Source: an uncultured delta proteobacterium
GTDB lineage: Bacteria > Desulfobacterota > Desulfovibrionia > Desulfovibrionales > Desulfovibrionaceae
NCBI GenBank assembly: GCA_903843965.1
Contig: CAIMRY010000006.1
Coordinates: 1 to 64,000, forward strand
Direction of reading: 5' to 3'
Length of the DNA: 64,000 nucleotides
In this document: piece by piece, positions 24,744 through 32,876 of the stretch
Position numbering within the stretch: position 1 is the stretch's first letter
Layout of the letters: each line of letters starts with the position of its first letter
Made by a program: the position numbers and the translations under genes
Notes under the pieces: generated by a model
Databases searched by the model: none
Told to the model about the DNA's origin: nothing
The model's input: the letters and a program-made list of their open reading frames with translations, nothing else

Positions 24744-26015
24744 ATGCCAGCATCACACAACAACCCGTCCCAGTTCCTCTCCCTCAAGCGCGACCCGCAG
24801 GGCCGAATCATTGAACGCGGCATCCATCTGGGTGGCCGCCTGAATGGCCGCCTGGGCGACAGCCCCGAAACCCGGCGCTACACCTATGATTCCGCCGGGC
24901 GGCTGTCCCGCGTCACGGACGGCTCCGGCGCGCTCTGCGAGTCCTACCAGTACGACCACCAGGGCCGCCGCTTGGCCGAGATCAACCCCCTGCGCTTTCG
25001 CGGCGAGCGGCGCTACACCTACCTGGCGAACAACCGCCTGGGCCAGGCCGGGAGCGCCCAGTACGGCCACGACACGGCTGGCTTCCGCAACCTGAAGGTC
25101 GTGGGCGACGCCGAAACCCACTACCACTATGAGCCCTCGGGCCTGCTGCTTGCCGTTGATTTGCCTGACAATGTGAATGGCGGCAGGCGCATCGACTACG
25201 CCTACGACGAAAACGGCCTGCGCACCGCAAAGCGCGTGGACGGGCGCGTGGTCGAGGCCTTTCGCTGGCTCGACCCCCTGCGCCTGGACGAGTTCCACGA
25301 CGGCCACGAGTGGTGGCTGCTGGCGTATCTGCCCGAAGCGGGACAGAACCGCACGCCCGTGGGCCTGACCAACGGCCGGGACTCCTACTTTCTGCTCTGC
25401 GACCAGCTCGGCACGCCGCTGGCCCTTGCCACCACGGATGGCCATGTTGTACAGGCCATGCAATACGACAGCTTCGGCAATCTGCTCTCGGTCCGGGGCA
25501 ACGTGGTGCGGCTGCCGCTCGGGTTCGCCGGGGGCCTGTACGATGCGGACACCGGCCTGACGCGCTTCCCCTGGCGCGACTATGACGCCGACACCGGGCG
25601 GTTCACCGCGCTGGACCCGCTGGGCAAGAAGGGCGGGGATAGCGACTGGTACGGCTATTGCGTTGACGACCCGGTTAACCGGGTGGATGCGTGGGGGTTG
25701 TTTTGGGACGAAACTCCGGGCAAAAGGATTGTCAAAAGCGGAGCAATTGGCGGCATCACTGGCGCTTATAGAGGCTTTCGCATGGGCGCAACTGTTGGCG
25801 AACCAGTGCCTGGCGCTATTGCCGGTGGCCTTGTTGGTTCCGGGAACGGCATGGTGACGCAGGCTATGCTTGAATACCCACCCGTCAAAGAAACAATGGA
25901 GCAGTGGGACACGAATGCAAAGCAGTGGGTAGAAGATTCATGGAACGCTGCTGTCGAAAACGAAGGTGCCTCTGCGGAGCCCTGGCCTTCGCTTTACGGC
26001 ACCACACCAGACTAG
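24744..26015 (+). CDS. Short Rhs/YD-repeat protein with polymorphic toxin tip
   Basis: A 423-residue protein. Residues 50-300 hold YD-type repeats (YTYDSAGRLSRVTDGSG, YQYDHQGRRL, YAYDENGLRTAKR) and the Rhs core end (DYDADTGRFTALDPLGKKGG ... DDPVNRVDAWGL). Residues 320-423 are a variable tip with a glycine-zipper-like segment, suggesting membrane activity. It is far shorter than full Rhs proteins (over 1200 residues) and has no PAAR or signal domain, so delivery is unclear. The ATG at 24744 follows GGAGG. A small membrane protein follows; two displaced tips lie downstream. Confidence 0.8.
   Translation: MPASHNNPSQFLSLKRDPQGRIIERGIHLGGRLNGRLGDSPETRRYTYDSAGRLSRVTDGSGALCESYQYDHQGRRLAEINPLRFRGERRYTYLANNRLGQAGSAQYGHDTAGFRNLKVVGDAETHYHYEPSGLLLAVDLPDNVNGGRRIDYAYDENGLRTAKRVDGRVVEAFRWLDPLRLDEFHDGHEWWLLAYLPEAGQNRTPVGLTNGRDSYFLLCDQLGTPLALATTDGHVVQAMQYDSFGNLLSVRGNVVRLPLGFAGGLYDADTGLTRFPWRDYDADTGRFTALDPLGKKGGDSDWYGYCVDDPVNRVDAWGLFWDETPGKRIVKSGAIGGITGAYRGFRMGATVGEPVPGAIAGGLVGSGNGMVTQAMLEYPPVKETMEQWDTNAKQWVEDSWNAAVENEGASAEPWPSLYGTTPD
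25563..25699 (+). repeat. Rhs core-end repeat, copy 1 (in the intact gene)
   Basis: This segment encodes RFPWRDYD to VDAWGL and recurs at 26367-26503, with a 72-bp uninterrupted identical run between them. A shorter, diverged copy lies at 27489-27573. The repeats end exactly where the variable tip begins, so recombination would exchange tips. Confidence 0.8.
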
Positions 26016-26064
26016 CTGAGCATCCCGGCCCCCGAAAGGGGGCCGGGTATTGAAGGAGATCAAA

Positions 26065-26319
26065 ATGAAGAATTCTTGTTCCCTCTGTGGCGCGCAAGCG
26101 CCAAGGCCAAGACGGAGAATTTTCGCACTAATAGTGCTTATCCTGCTTGCTGCTTTGGGATATTCTGTATTTGAGGGAGGCTTTGGAGCACCCACAGAGA
26201 CCTACGTATGGCTACTTTCAATACCGACAATTATTCTCTGTTTCCGAGACGCCCTGAGGAAGGACGATCCGCCACTGTGCAAGAAATGCCAAGCGAGTAC
26301 ACATGAAAATCCACAGTAA
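26065..26319 (+). CDS. Candidate immunity protein of the intact Rhs tip
   Basis: An 84-residue protein: CSLC near the N-terminus and CKKC near the C-terminus (a zinc-knuckle-like pair), with two membrane helices between (residues about 18-36 and 46-62). It starts 50 bp after the Rhs stop, with GGAG 8 bases before the ATG. Base composition is AT-richer than the Rhs core. Membrane location suits protection against a membrane-acting tip; the role is inferred from position. Confidence 0.55.
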   Translation: MKNSCSLCGAQAPRPRRRIFALIVLILLAALGYSVFEGGFGAPTETYVWLLSIPTIILCFRDALRKDDPPLCKKCQASTHENPQ

Positions 26320-26366
26320 ACATATTTTGTATTGAATGCTGTACGGCAGTTTCACAAAGAGCACCC

Positions 26367-26503
26367 CGCTTCCCCTGGCGCGACTACGACTCAGGCACCG
26401 GGCGGTTCACCGCGCTGGACCCGCTGGGCAAGAAGGGCGGGGATAGCGACTGGTACGGCTATTGCGTGGATGACCCGGTCAACCGGGTGGACGTGTGGGG
26501 GCT
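26367..26503 (+). repeat. Rhs core-end repeat, copy 2 (in displaced tip 1)
   Basis: Second copy of the core-end segment. It is identical to copy 1 over 72 bp (about 26395-26466) and nearly identical on both sides. Confidence 0.8.
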
Positions 26504-26951
26504 TAAGACCTTCAATGTTGGCGTGAGCGGCAGCGCCACAGGCTTCGGCGTTGGTGGAACGGTGAGTGGCTCCATCGGTCGAGACGGGGAAGGAAACTGG
26601 GCTGTTCAAGGGACTGTAGGCGCTGGGCCCGCAGCTGGATACGGTGTTTCTGGCACTGGTTTTGGCCAGTACACCAACGCCACACGCATGGATGACCTTG
26701 CTGGCCAGGGAACGCAGGTTGGCTGGAGCGTTGGAGACATACCGGTCGGGGCGTTCAAACTCGGCCCGGTATTTGGAGGCGACAAAGTTATCGGTGACGG
26801 CTACGAAGGGATGTCCGGGCATATTGGCGTGGGGGTAGGCACACCGGATTTGCACACGAACAAGACCTACACTTGGTCAAAGGATGTGTTCCCCACCGTG
26901 CCCACAGATGTAACGCCTTCAGATGACATTGATCTGTACAACAAGGACTGA
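26367..26951 (+). pseudogene. Displaced Rhs C-terminal tip 1
   Basis: It begins in the Rhs core end (FPWRDYDSGTGRFTALDPLG, then VDVWGL) without a start codon or ribosome-binding site, and continues into a Gly-rich, beta-type tip of about 148 residues (GVSGSATGFGVGGTVSGSIG onward) ending at 26951. It is a typical orphan toxin module: silent now, but able to replace the active tip through the 72-bp identity. The tip family is not recognised. Confidence 0.75.
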
Positions 26952-27007
26952 ACCTGTTTGTCTGGTTGGCGCGCAAGCAACAGCGCGCCAACCAGCACGG
27001 AGAAACA

Positions 27008-27451
27008 ATGGAGATCATCGTCAAAGATAATGATGCTATTCGCAGTCAATACTCTAGTGCGAAGTTTATACGATATCTTTATATTATCCCAGTAATTCTA
27101 TTTTTTGCAGCACTATTAACTTATGATGCCATCTGGATTATTCTGTTTTCAATTCCGCTGTACATTTTCGGTTTCCTTTTTTTACGCCCCCTGCGCATCG
27201 CATCATTCTCTGATGATGCATTCACAGCTGCATGGCCACGAGAGGAAGTCCGCAGCTATAATGAAATTCGCCGCGTCATTAGCATGAGCCCCTATTGCAA
27301 TATACTTAGCTCTATCGTTATCGTCTACACGAAGGGCCTCCTGTTCGAAAAGATCAACATTGCCTGGATACCCGTTGACCAGTGCATCATCGAGCACCTG
27401 AAGGCCCACGGCGTGAAGATCTGGAACCTTTGGTTCTGGCAGGAGAAGTAA
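27008..27451 (+). CDS. Candidate immunity protein of displaced tip 1
   Basis: A 147-residue protein with two membrane helices (residues about 16-34 and 38-58) followed by a soluble domain. It is clearly AT-rich compared with its surroundings, a sign of transfer. CGGAG lies before the ATG at 27008. It follows displaced tip 1 by 56 bp, the usual place for an immunity gene kept after its toxin is displaced. No family is recognised. Confidence 0.55.
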   Translation: MEIIVKDNDAIRSQYSSAKFIRYLYIIPVILFFAALLTYDAIWIILFSIPLYIFGFLFLRPLRIASFSDDAFTAAWPREEVRSYNEIRRVISMSPYCNILSSIVIVYTKGLLFEKINIAWIPVDQCIIEHLKAHGVKIWNLWFWQEK

Positions 27452-27469
27452 ACCGACACCGGGCGCTCC

Positions 27470-27979
27470 ATGGCTCTCCCTCTGTCAGTCGATCCGCTAG
27501 GCAAGAAAGGCGGCGACAAGGACTGGTACGGCTACTGCGTCGATGACCCGGTCAACCGGGTGGATGTGTGGGGGTTAGAAGGCTTCTTGGACGGCGTTCA
27601 GAACATAGCTGATGGCTTTAGCCAGCTCTGGGACAAGGCTCCCGACGGGATCGCCCAGGCGGTGTCCGAAGGAGCCCAGGGCGCGGGAGAGGCCTTGGGC
27701 AAAACTGCGGAGGCGTATGCCACAAACGAGGATTTGCAGAAGTACACCGCCGTTGCACTCGGCGCGGGAGCTGTTCCCATTGCCGCCGCAGCAGGTGTGG
27801 AGGCGTTGCCCGCCCTTGCCGCCGTTGCGGCGCGCAATCCGGACAAGATTGAGAAGGCCTATGATTTCCTGTCTGGCTATTTTGATCCTGGCCCCCCGAA
27901 CATGACTTGGGCCGGGGTGTCGGGGAGTGGCACAAAGGGTGCCCTCGACTTTATGAAGGAACAAATGAGGCAGAAGTGA
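27470..27979 (+). CDS. Displaced Rhs C-terminal tip 2 (homologous to the locus A effector)
   Basis: The frame from ATG 27470 encodes a diverged core end (DPLGKKGGDKDWYGYCVDDP ... VDVWGL) and a tip of about 134 residues rich in Ala/Gly helix (VALGAGAVPIAAAAGVEALP). A Shine-Dalgarno site is not evident, so it may be silent. A scrap of earlier core DNA (CCGACACCGGGCG, 27453) precedes it. GEALGKTAEAYATNEDLQK resembles the effector at 2825-3610. The next gene overlaps its stop (TGATG). Confidence 0.6.
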   Translation: MALPLSVDPLGKKGGDKDWYGYCVDDPVNRVDVWGLEGFLDGVQNIADGFSQLWDKAPDGIAQAVSEGAQGAGEALGKTAEAYATNEDLQKYTAVALGAGAVPIAAAAGVEALPALAAVAARNPDKIEKAYDFLSGYFDPGPPNMTWAGVSGSGTKGALDFMKEQMRQK

Positions 27980-28182
27980 TGAAGAAGGTGAAGGCAGAGG
28001 AAATTGCATTGGGCATAATTTTTGCCTTTCTCGGATGGACTGGCGTCCATAGCGGTGAGATGTACCGCTGGGGAGTTCCTATCATGTATCCAAGGGTATT
28101 TGGATGGGTGCTCATTGTGCTCGGTGTCGGAATTCCTGTTGCTGCGTACATCATGCGGTCTCGACAGAACAAGGACAAGTAA
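27979..28182 (+). CDS. Candidate immunity protein of displaced tip 2
   Basis: A 67-residue protein with two membrane helices (residues about 8-24 and 40-58) and a basic C-terminus. Its ATG overlaps the stop of tip 2, so they are co-translated where the tip is expressed. Its size and coupling parallel the membrane protein at 2516-2824, which follows a related toxin. No direct sequence similarity between the two is obvious. Confidence 0.55.
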   Translation: MKKVKAEEIALGIIFAFLGWTGVHSGEMYRWGVPIMYPRVFGWVLIVLGVGIPVAAYIMRSRQNKDK

Positions 28183-28206
28183 AGAGCTCTGCCTGTATGC
28201 TTGACA

Positions 28207-28238
28207 CAGGGGGCGGAACCATATGGCTCCGCCCCCTG
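28207..28238. terminator. Strong hairpin ending the Rhs locus
   Basis: A near-perfect 32-bp inverted repeat: an 11-bp outer stem CAGGGGGCGGA/TCCGCCCCCTG enclosing the self-complementary CCATATGG. No T-tract follows, so it may act as an mRNA end or boundary structure. Confidence 0.55.
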
Positions 28239-28432
28239 CCTCTACGCCGCCGCCCCCTTCGGGGTTTCAGACCGGGCGCTGCACCGCGCCCTGATGGCCA
28301 AGCCTACCCGCTGCGCGAGAAGGGCGGCAAAATGAGCGGCTGAGCGACATGGGTTGTCCGTGCCCGGCCCACACGGGCCAGCCGTTGCCCTGCGCCCACA
28401 AACTCCAGACCCTGGCCTGGCCAGGAGGGACC

Positions 28433-28582
28433 ATGCGCCTGCGCCTCTCATGGCGCGACATCCCGCCCGCCGCCCTTTTGCTGGCGGTGCTGGCCATCTG
28501 TTACGAGCTGACCCTGGCGCTCATCTGCGTGGCCGCGCTGGTCCTGGGCTTCTCCGCCACGCGACAGAACAACGGGCTGTAG
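28433..28582 (+). CDS. Very small membrane protein
   Basis: A 49-residue product with one or two membrane helices (residues about 11-43) and an AGGAGGG site 6 bases before the ATG. No family is recognised. It converges with the tautomerase gene. Of the short frames here it alone has a good ribosome-binding site. Confidence 0.4.
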   Translation: MRLRLSWRDIPPAALLLAVLAICYELTLALICVAALVLGFSATRQNNGL

Positions 28583-28592
28583 TCGCAGCCCT

Positions 28593-28796
28593 CTATTTTG
28601 CCGCCTTGCGCCGCGTGGTCACGCTCTCCCCGCCGATGCCCCAGTTGTCTGTGTCCACCTCGTCGATGACGACCACGGTGGTGGCCGGGTTCTTGCCCAG
28701 AGTGGTGCGCAAGAGTTCGGTCACGCCCCGGATGAGCGCGGCCTTCTGCTCCGCCGTGACCCCCTCGCGGGTGATCCTGATGTTCACGTACGGCAT
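28593..28796 (-). CDS. 4-oxalocrotonate tautomerase family protein
   Basis: A 67-residue protein. After removal of Met the N-terminal Pro (MPYVNIRIT) is the catalytic base of the family. KAALIRGVTELLRTTLGKNPATTVVVIDEVD matches the family helix-strand pattern. It forms small oligomers that tautomerise keto-enol substrates; the physiological substrate is unknown. GGAGG precedes the ATG. Confidence 0.85.
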   Translation of the reverse strand: MPYVNIRITREGVTAEQKAALIRGVTELLRTTLGKNPATTVVVIDEVDTDNWGIGGESVTTRRKAAK

Positions 28797-28830
28797 GGTT
28801 CCTCCAGTGGTTTCGCGCCCCTGCGCTGTT

Positions 28831-28859
28831 TTGACAATGCGCTTGCCGGAAGGTATATT
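28831..28859 (+). promoter_or_regulatory. Sigma70-type promoter of hisS
   Basis: TTGACA (28831-28836), a 17-bp spacer and TATATT (28854-28859), 39 bp before the hisS ATG. It is the best consensus promoter in the window. Confidence 0.85.
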
Positions 28860-28898
28860 CCCCGCCTTTCACAACCTCAACCACCAAAAACGGAATCC

Positions 28899-30140
28899 AT
28901 GAGCGCCATCCAAAAAATCAAGGGCTTTGCCGACCTGTTCCCCGAGGACGCTGGATGCTTCACGCACATGGAGGCCCAGGCCCGGGCCACCTTCTCCCGC
29001 TATGGCTTCGGCGAACTGCGCACGCCTGTGCTGGAGCGCACCGAGCTGTTCGCCAAGGGCATCGGCGAGGACACCGACGTGGTGGGCAAGGAGATGTATA
29101 CCTTCACCGACCGCGGCGACCGCTCCCTGACCCTGCGGCCCGAGGCCACAGCCGGGGTGCTGCGCGCCGCCATCGAGGCCGGAGGCATCGAGCCGGGCCG
29201 CGCCGCGCGCTACTACACCTTTGGCCCCATGTTCCGCTACGAGCGACCGCAGAAGGGCCGCATGCGCCAGTTCCACCAGATCAACGCCGAGCTTTTGGGC
29301 TCGCCCGAGCCGCAATCAGACGTTGAGGTCATCCTCATGCTGGAGGACTTTTTGTCCTCGCTCGGCATCGCGGACCTCTGCTTCGAGCTGAACTCGCTCG
29401 GTTGCCGCGAGTGCCGCCCGGCCTACCGCAGCGCGCTCACCGCGTATTTCGAGGCGCTCGACCACGAGAAGCTGTGCGAGGACTGCCGCCGCCGCATGCA
29501 CACCAACCCCCTGCGCGTGCTGGACTGCAAGGTGCCGGGCTGCAAGGCCCTGGTGGCCGATGCCCCGGAGATCGGCCAGCACACCTGCGCAGGCTGCCGC
29601 GACCACTTCGCCGCCGTGCTCTCTTTGGTCGACCGCGCCGGGCTCAAATACACGCTGAATCCGCGCCTGGTGCGCGGGCTGGACTACTACCAGCGCACCA
29701 CCTTCGAGGTCACCAGCGGGGCCATCGGCTCCCAGACCGCCGTGGCCGGCGGGGGCCGCTACGACGGCCTGGTGCAGCTGCTGGGCGGGCCGGACGCACC
29801 GGGCGTGGGCTTCGCCTGCGGCATGGAACGCCTGGCCATGCTCATGGCCAGGCCCGAGGCCCCGCGCCCGGACTTCTTCCTGGCCGTGACCGATACTCGT
29901 GAGGGCTCCGGCGCGGTGGACGCGGCCATCCTGCTGGCGCACACGCTCAGGCGGCGCGGGCTTTCCGGCGAGTGCGACTACGCCCCGGGCAGCATGAAAA
30001 GCCGCCTGCGCCACGCCGGGCGCATCCACGCCAGGAAGTGCTACCTCATCGGGGCCGACGAGCTGGACGCGGGCCAGGTGACGGTGAAGGACATGGAGGA
30101 CGGCGGGCAGCTCAAGCTCGACCGCGACATTTTCGACTAG
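28899..30140 (+). CDS. hisS: Histidyl-tRNA synthetase
   Basis: A 413-residue class II synthetase. Motif 2 region YYTFGPMFRYERPQKGRMRQFHQ, histidine-binding LVRGLDYYQRTTFEV, motif 3 GVGFACGMERLAML, and a C-terminal anticodon-binding domain. Length is normal. A consensus promoter stands upstream; it may lead the hisS-aspS-def-fmt series, though 339 bp separate it from aspS. Confidence 0.93.
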   Translation: MSAIQKIKGFADLFPEDAGCFTHMEAQARATFSRYGFGELRTPVLERTELFAKGIGEDTDVVGKEMYTFTDRGDRSLTLRPEATAGVLRAAIEAGGIEPGRAARYYTFGPMFRYERPQKGRMRQFHQINAELLGSPEPQSDVEVILMLEDFLSSLGIADLCFELNSLGCRECRPAYRSALTAYFEALDHEKLCEDCRRRMHTNPLRVLDCKVPGCKALVADAPEIGQHTCAGCRDHFAAVLSLVDRAGLKYTLNPRLVRGLDYYQRTTFEVTSGAIGSQTAVAGGGRYDGLVQLLGGPDAPGVGFACGMERLAMLMARPEAPRPDFFLAVTDTREGSGAVDAAILLAHTLRRRGLSGECDYAPGSMKSRLRHAGRIHARKCYLIGADELDAGQVTVKDMEDGGQLKLDRDIFD

Positions 30141-30479
30141 GGCCCTGCCCGGAATAAGTCGACGGGAGCCATTGACGTGAGGCGTTCACGCGGGAGTTGA
30201 CGAAATCCGGTTTCTGATTCACCGCAGCCGGAACAAGCCCGGGGTGCGAAAGAGCAGGGCCGGGAAGTTTGCCGCCGGTTTCCCGGTGCGCGGGGCGTTG
30301 CGGCGCAATGCATGCATCCAAAGTGCCTCGCGGGTGGTTTTAGCAGCGGACCCTGGCACCTTCGGCGAGACGCTTTTGGCGCGGCGCTTTTGACAAAACA
30401 CTCTTGATACGTTGCCATTGACGAAACACAGAAACATTTACGCCACTCCGGCGCATCCGTATTTTTAAAAGGAACGACA
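30141..30479. other. Intergenic region hisS-aspS
   Basis: No gene is visible. Four TTGACG/TTGACA boxes lie near 30172, 30196, 30390 and 30418, at least one of which probably belongs to an aspS promoter, but none has a good -10 at the right spacing. Confidence 0.4.
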
Positions 30480-32366
30480 ATGACCGACCAGACCACCACC
30501 ACCGCCGCTGCGGGAGAAGAGCGCGACTACGACGAATACCGGGTCATCCAGGACCTGGGCGGCTGGCGGCGCAGCCACCACTGCGCGGAGCTGACGAGCG
30601 CCAACCTGGGCCAGGAAGTGACCCTCATGGGCTGGGTGCAGTTCCGGCGCGACCACGGCGGGCTCATCTTCCTCGACCTGCGCGACCGCGAGGGCCTGAC
30701 CCAGACCGTCATCAGCCCGGAGGTGGCCCCGCAGGCCCACGAGCGCGCCCACGCCATCCGCATCGAGTACGTGGTGGCCCTGCGCGGCATTGTGCGCGCC
30801 AGACCCCAGGGCATGGCCAACCCGGGCATGGCCACCGGAGGCATCGAGGTCTACGTCACCGACTGGAAGCTGCTGAACACCAGCGAGACCCCGCCCTTTC
30901 CCATCGAGGACCGGGTGGACGCCGCCGAGATGCTGCGCCTGAAGTACCGCTACCTGGACCTGCGCCGTCCCCGCCTGGCCAAAAACCTCATCCTGCGCAA
31001 CAAGGCCGCCCAGAGCGTGCGCCGCTACCTCGACTCCCTGGGCTTCCTGGAGATCGAGACCCCGGTGCTCACGAAATCGACCCCTGAAGGGGCGCGCGAC
31101 TTCCTGGTGCCCAGCCGCATGAGCCAGGGCCAGTTCTACGCCCTGCCCCAGAGCCCGCAGATCTTCAAGCAGCTCCTCATGGTGGCCGGGCTGGACCGCT
31201 ATTTCCAGATCGTCAAATGCTTCCGCGACGAGGACCTGCGCGCCGACAGACAACCGGAGTTCACCCAGATCGACATCGAGATGAGCTTCCCGGACGAGGA
31301 GCAGGTCATGGGCATGGCCGAGGGCCTGGTGCGCACGCTCTTTGCCGAGACCATCGGCGCGGCCCTGCCCGCGAGCTTCCCGCGCATGACCTACAAACAG
31401 GCCATGGACGACTATGGCGTGGACAAGCCGGACGTGCGTTTCGGGCTGCGCCTGGCCGACGTGAAGGACATCTTCGCGGGCGGCGGGTTCAAGGTCTTTG
31501 CCGCTGCCCCGGCGCTCAAGGCCATGCGCGTGCCCGGCGGGCTGGAGCTCTCGCGCAAGGAGATTGACGATTATACCGAGTTCGTGAAGATCTACGGCGC
31601 GCAGGGCCTGGCCTGGATCAAGGTCAAGGAGGACAACGAGTGGCAGTCGCCCATCGTCAAGTTCTTCTCTGACGAGGAAAAGGCCAAGCTGGCCCAGCGC
31701 CTGGGCATGGTCCAAGGCGACATCGTGTTCTTCCAGGCCGCGCCCCTGGACGTGGCCAACGCCGCCCTGGGCAACCTGCGCCTCAAGGTGGGCGAACGCT
31801 TCGGGCTTATCGACGAGGGGGCGTTCGCGCCCCTGTGGGTGACGGATTTCCCGCTTTTGGAGTACGACGCCGAGGACAAGCGCTGGGTGGCCAAGCACCA
31901 CCCCTTCACCTCGCCCCAGCCGGGACAGATGGACACCATCGCCTCTGATCCGGGCGGGGCGCTGGCCCGGGCCTACGACCTGGTCTTGAACGGAAGCGAG
32001 ATCGGCGGCGGGTCCATCCGCATCCACACGCCCGCAGCGCAGAAGGCCATGTTCAGCGCGCTGGGCATTGCCGACGACGAGGCCGAGGAGAAGTTCGGCT
32101 TTCTGATCGAGGCGCTGAAATTCGGCGCGCCCCCGCATGGAGGCATTGCCTTTGGCCTGGACCGCATTATCATGATCCTGACCGGGGCCAAGAGCATCCG
32201 CGACGTCATCGCCTTCCCCAAGACCCAGAAGGCCACCTGCCTGATGACCGACGCGCCCAACGTGGTGGCCAAAAAGCAGCTGCGCGAGCTGGGCATCGCA
32301 TTGCGGGAGAAGGCCCAGGACGCACCGGCAGCCGAAAAGCCAGAAGAAAAGAAAGACGAGGCCTAG
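30480..32366 (+). CDS. aspS: Aspartyl-tRNA synthetase
   Basis: A 628-residue bacterial-type AspRS. N-terminal OB-fold (GWVQFRRDHGGLIFLDLRDREG), class II motifs (FKQLLMVAGLDRYFQIVKCFRDED; IAFGLDRIIMILTGAKSIRDVIAFPK at the end), and the bacterial insertion domain between. The tail is Ala/Lys/Glu-rich (residues about 612-628). Charges tRNA-Asp, whose gene lies at 37512. AAAAGGA precedes the ATG; def follows 6 bp after the stop. Confidence 0.93.
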   Translation: MTDQTTTTAAAGEERDYDEYRVIQDLGGWRRSHHCAELTSANLGQEVTLMGWVQFRRDHGGLIFLDLRDREGLTQTVISPEVAPQAHERAHAIRIEYVVALRGIVRARPQGMANPGMATGGIEVYVTDWKLLNTSETPPFPIEDRVDAAEMLRLKYRYLDLRRPRLAKNLILRNKAAQSVRRYLDSLGFLEIETPVLTKSTPEGARDFLVPSRMSQGQFYALPQSPQIFKQLLMVAGLDRYFQIVKCFRDEDLRADRQPEFTQIDIEMSFPDEEQVMGMAEGLVRTLFAETIGAALPASFPRMTYKQAMDDYGVDKPDVRFGLRLADVKDIFAGGGFKVFAAAPALKAMRVPGGLELSRKEIDDYTEFVKIYGAQGLAWIKVKEDNEWQSPIVKFFSDEEKAKLAQRLGMVQGDIVFFQAAPLDVANAALGNLRLKVGERFGLIDEGAFAPLWVTDFPLLEYDAEDKRWVAKHHPFTSPQPGQMDTIASDPGGALARAYDLVLNGSEIGGGSIRIHTPAAQKAMFSALGIADDEAEEKFGFLIEALKFGAPPHGGIAFGLDRIIMILTGAKSIRDVIAFPKTQKATCLMTDAPNVVAKKQLRELGIALREKAQDAPAAEKPEEKKDEA

Positions 32367-32372
32367 AAGCGT

Positions 32373-32876
32373 ATGACCAAGCTTTCCATCCGCACCTACC
32401 CGGACCCGGTGCTGGCCAAGAAGGCCGAGCCCGTGGCCGAGATCACGCCGGAGATCAGCCAGCTCATGGCCGACATGGTGCAGACCATGTACGAGAGCGA
32501 CGGCGTGGGCCTGGCCGCGCCCCAGGTGGGCCACGGCATCCGGCTCATCACCATCGATGAGACCGGGCCAAAAGAGCGCAAGAACCCCCTGGTCATCCTG
32601 AACCCGGTGTTGTCCGACCACGCCGGGGCCAAGGAGAGCGAGGAGTCCTGCCTCAGCCTGCCCACCTTCACCTGCAATGTCACGCGCAGCGAGTGCTGCA
32701 TCGTGCGCGGGCTGAATGAAAAGGGCGAGGACATCGAGATCAAGGCCGAGGGCCTCTTGGCCATCATCCTGCAACACGAATGCGACCACCTGGAGGGCAA
32801 GACCCTGGTCAACCACGCCAGCCGCCTCAAGCGCACCATGTACGACACCAAGGTCAAGAAATGGAAGAAGGACTAG
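32373..32876 (+). CDS. def: Peptide deformylase
   Basis: A 167-residue metalloenzyme that removes the formyl group from nascent proteins. All three motifs are present: GVGLAAPQVG (residues about 46-55), EESCLSLP (Cys metal ligand) and LQHECDHLEG (HExxH metal ligands and catalytic Glu). It overlaps the start of fmt by 16 bp, so formylation and deformylation genes are coupled. Confidence 0.93.
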   Translation: MTKLSIRTYPDPVLAKKAEPVAEITPEISQLMADMVQTMYESDGVGLAAPQVGHGIRLITIDETGPKERKNPLVILNPVLSDHAGAKESEESCLSLPTFTCNVTRSECCIVRGLNEKGEDIEIKAEGLLAIILQHECDHLEGKTLVNHASRLKRTMYDTKVKKWKKD

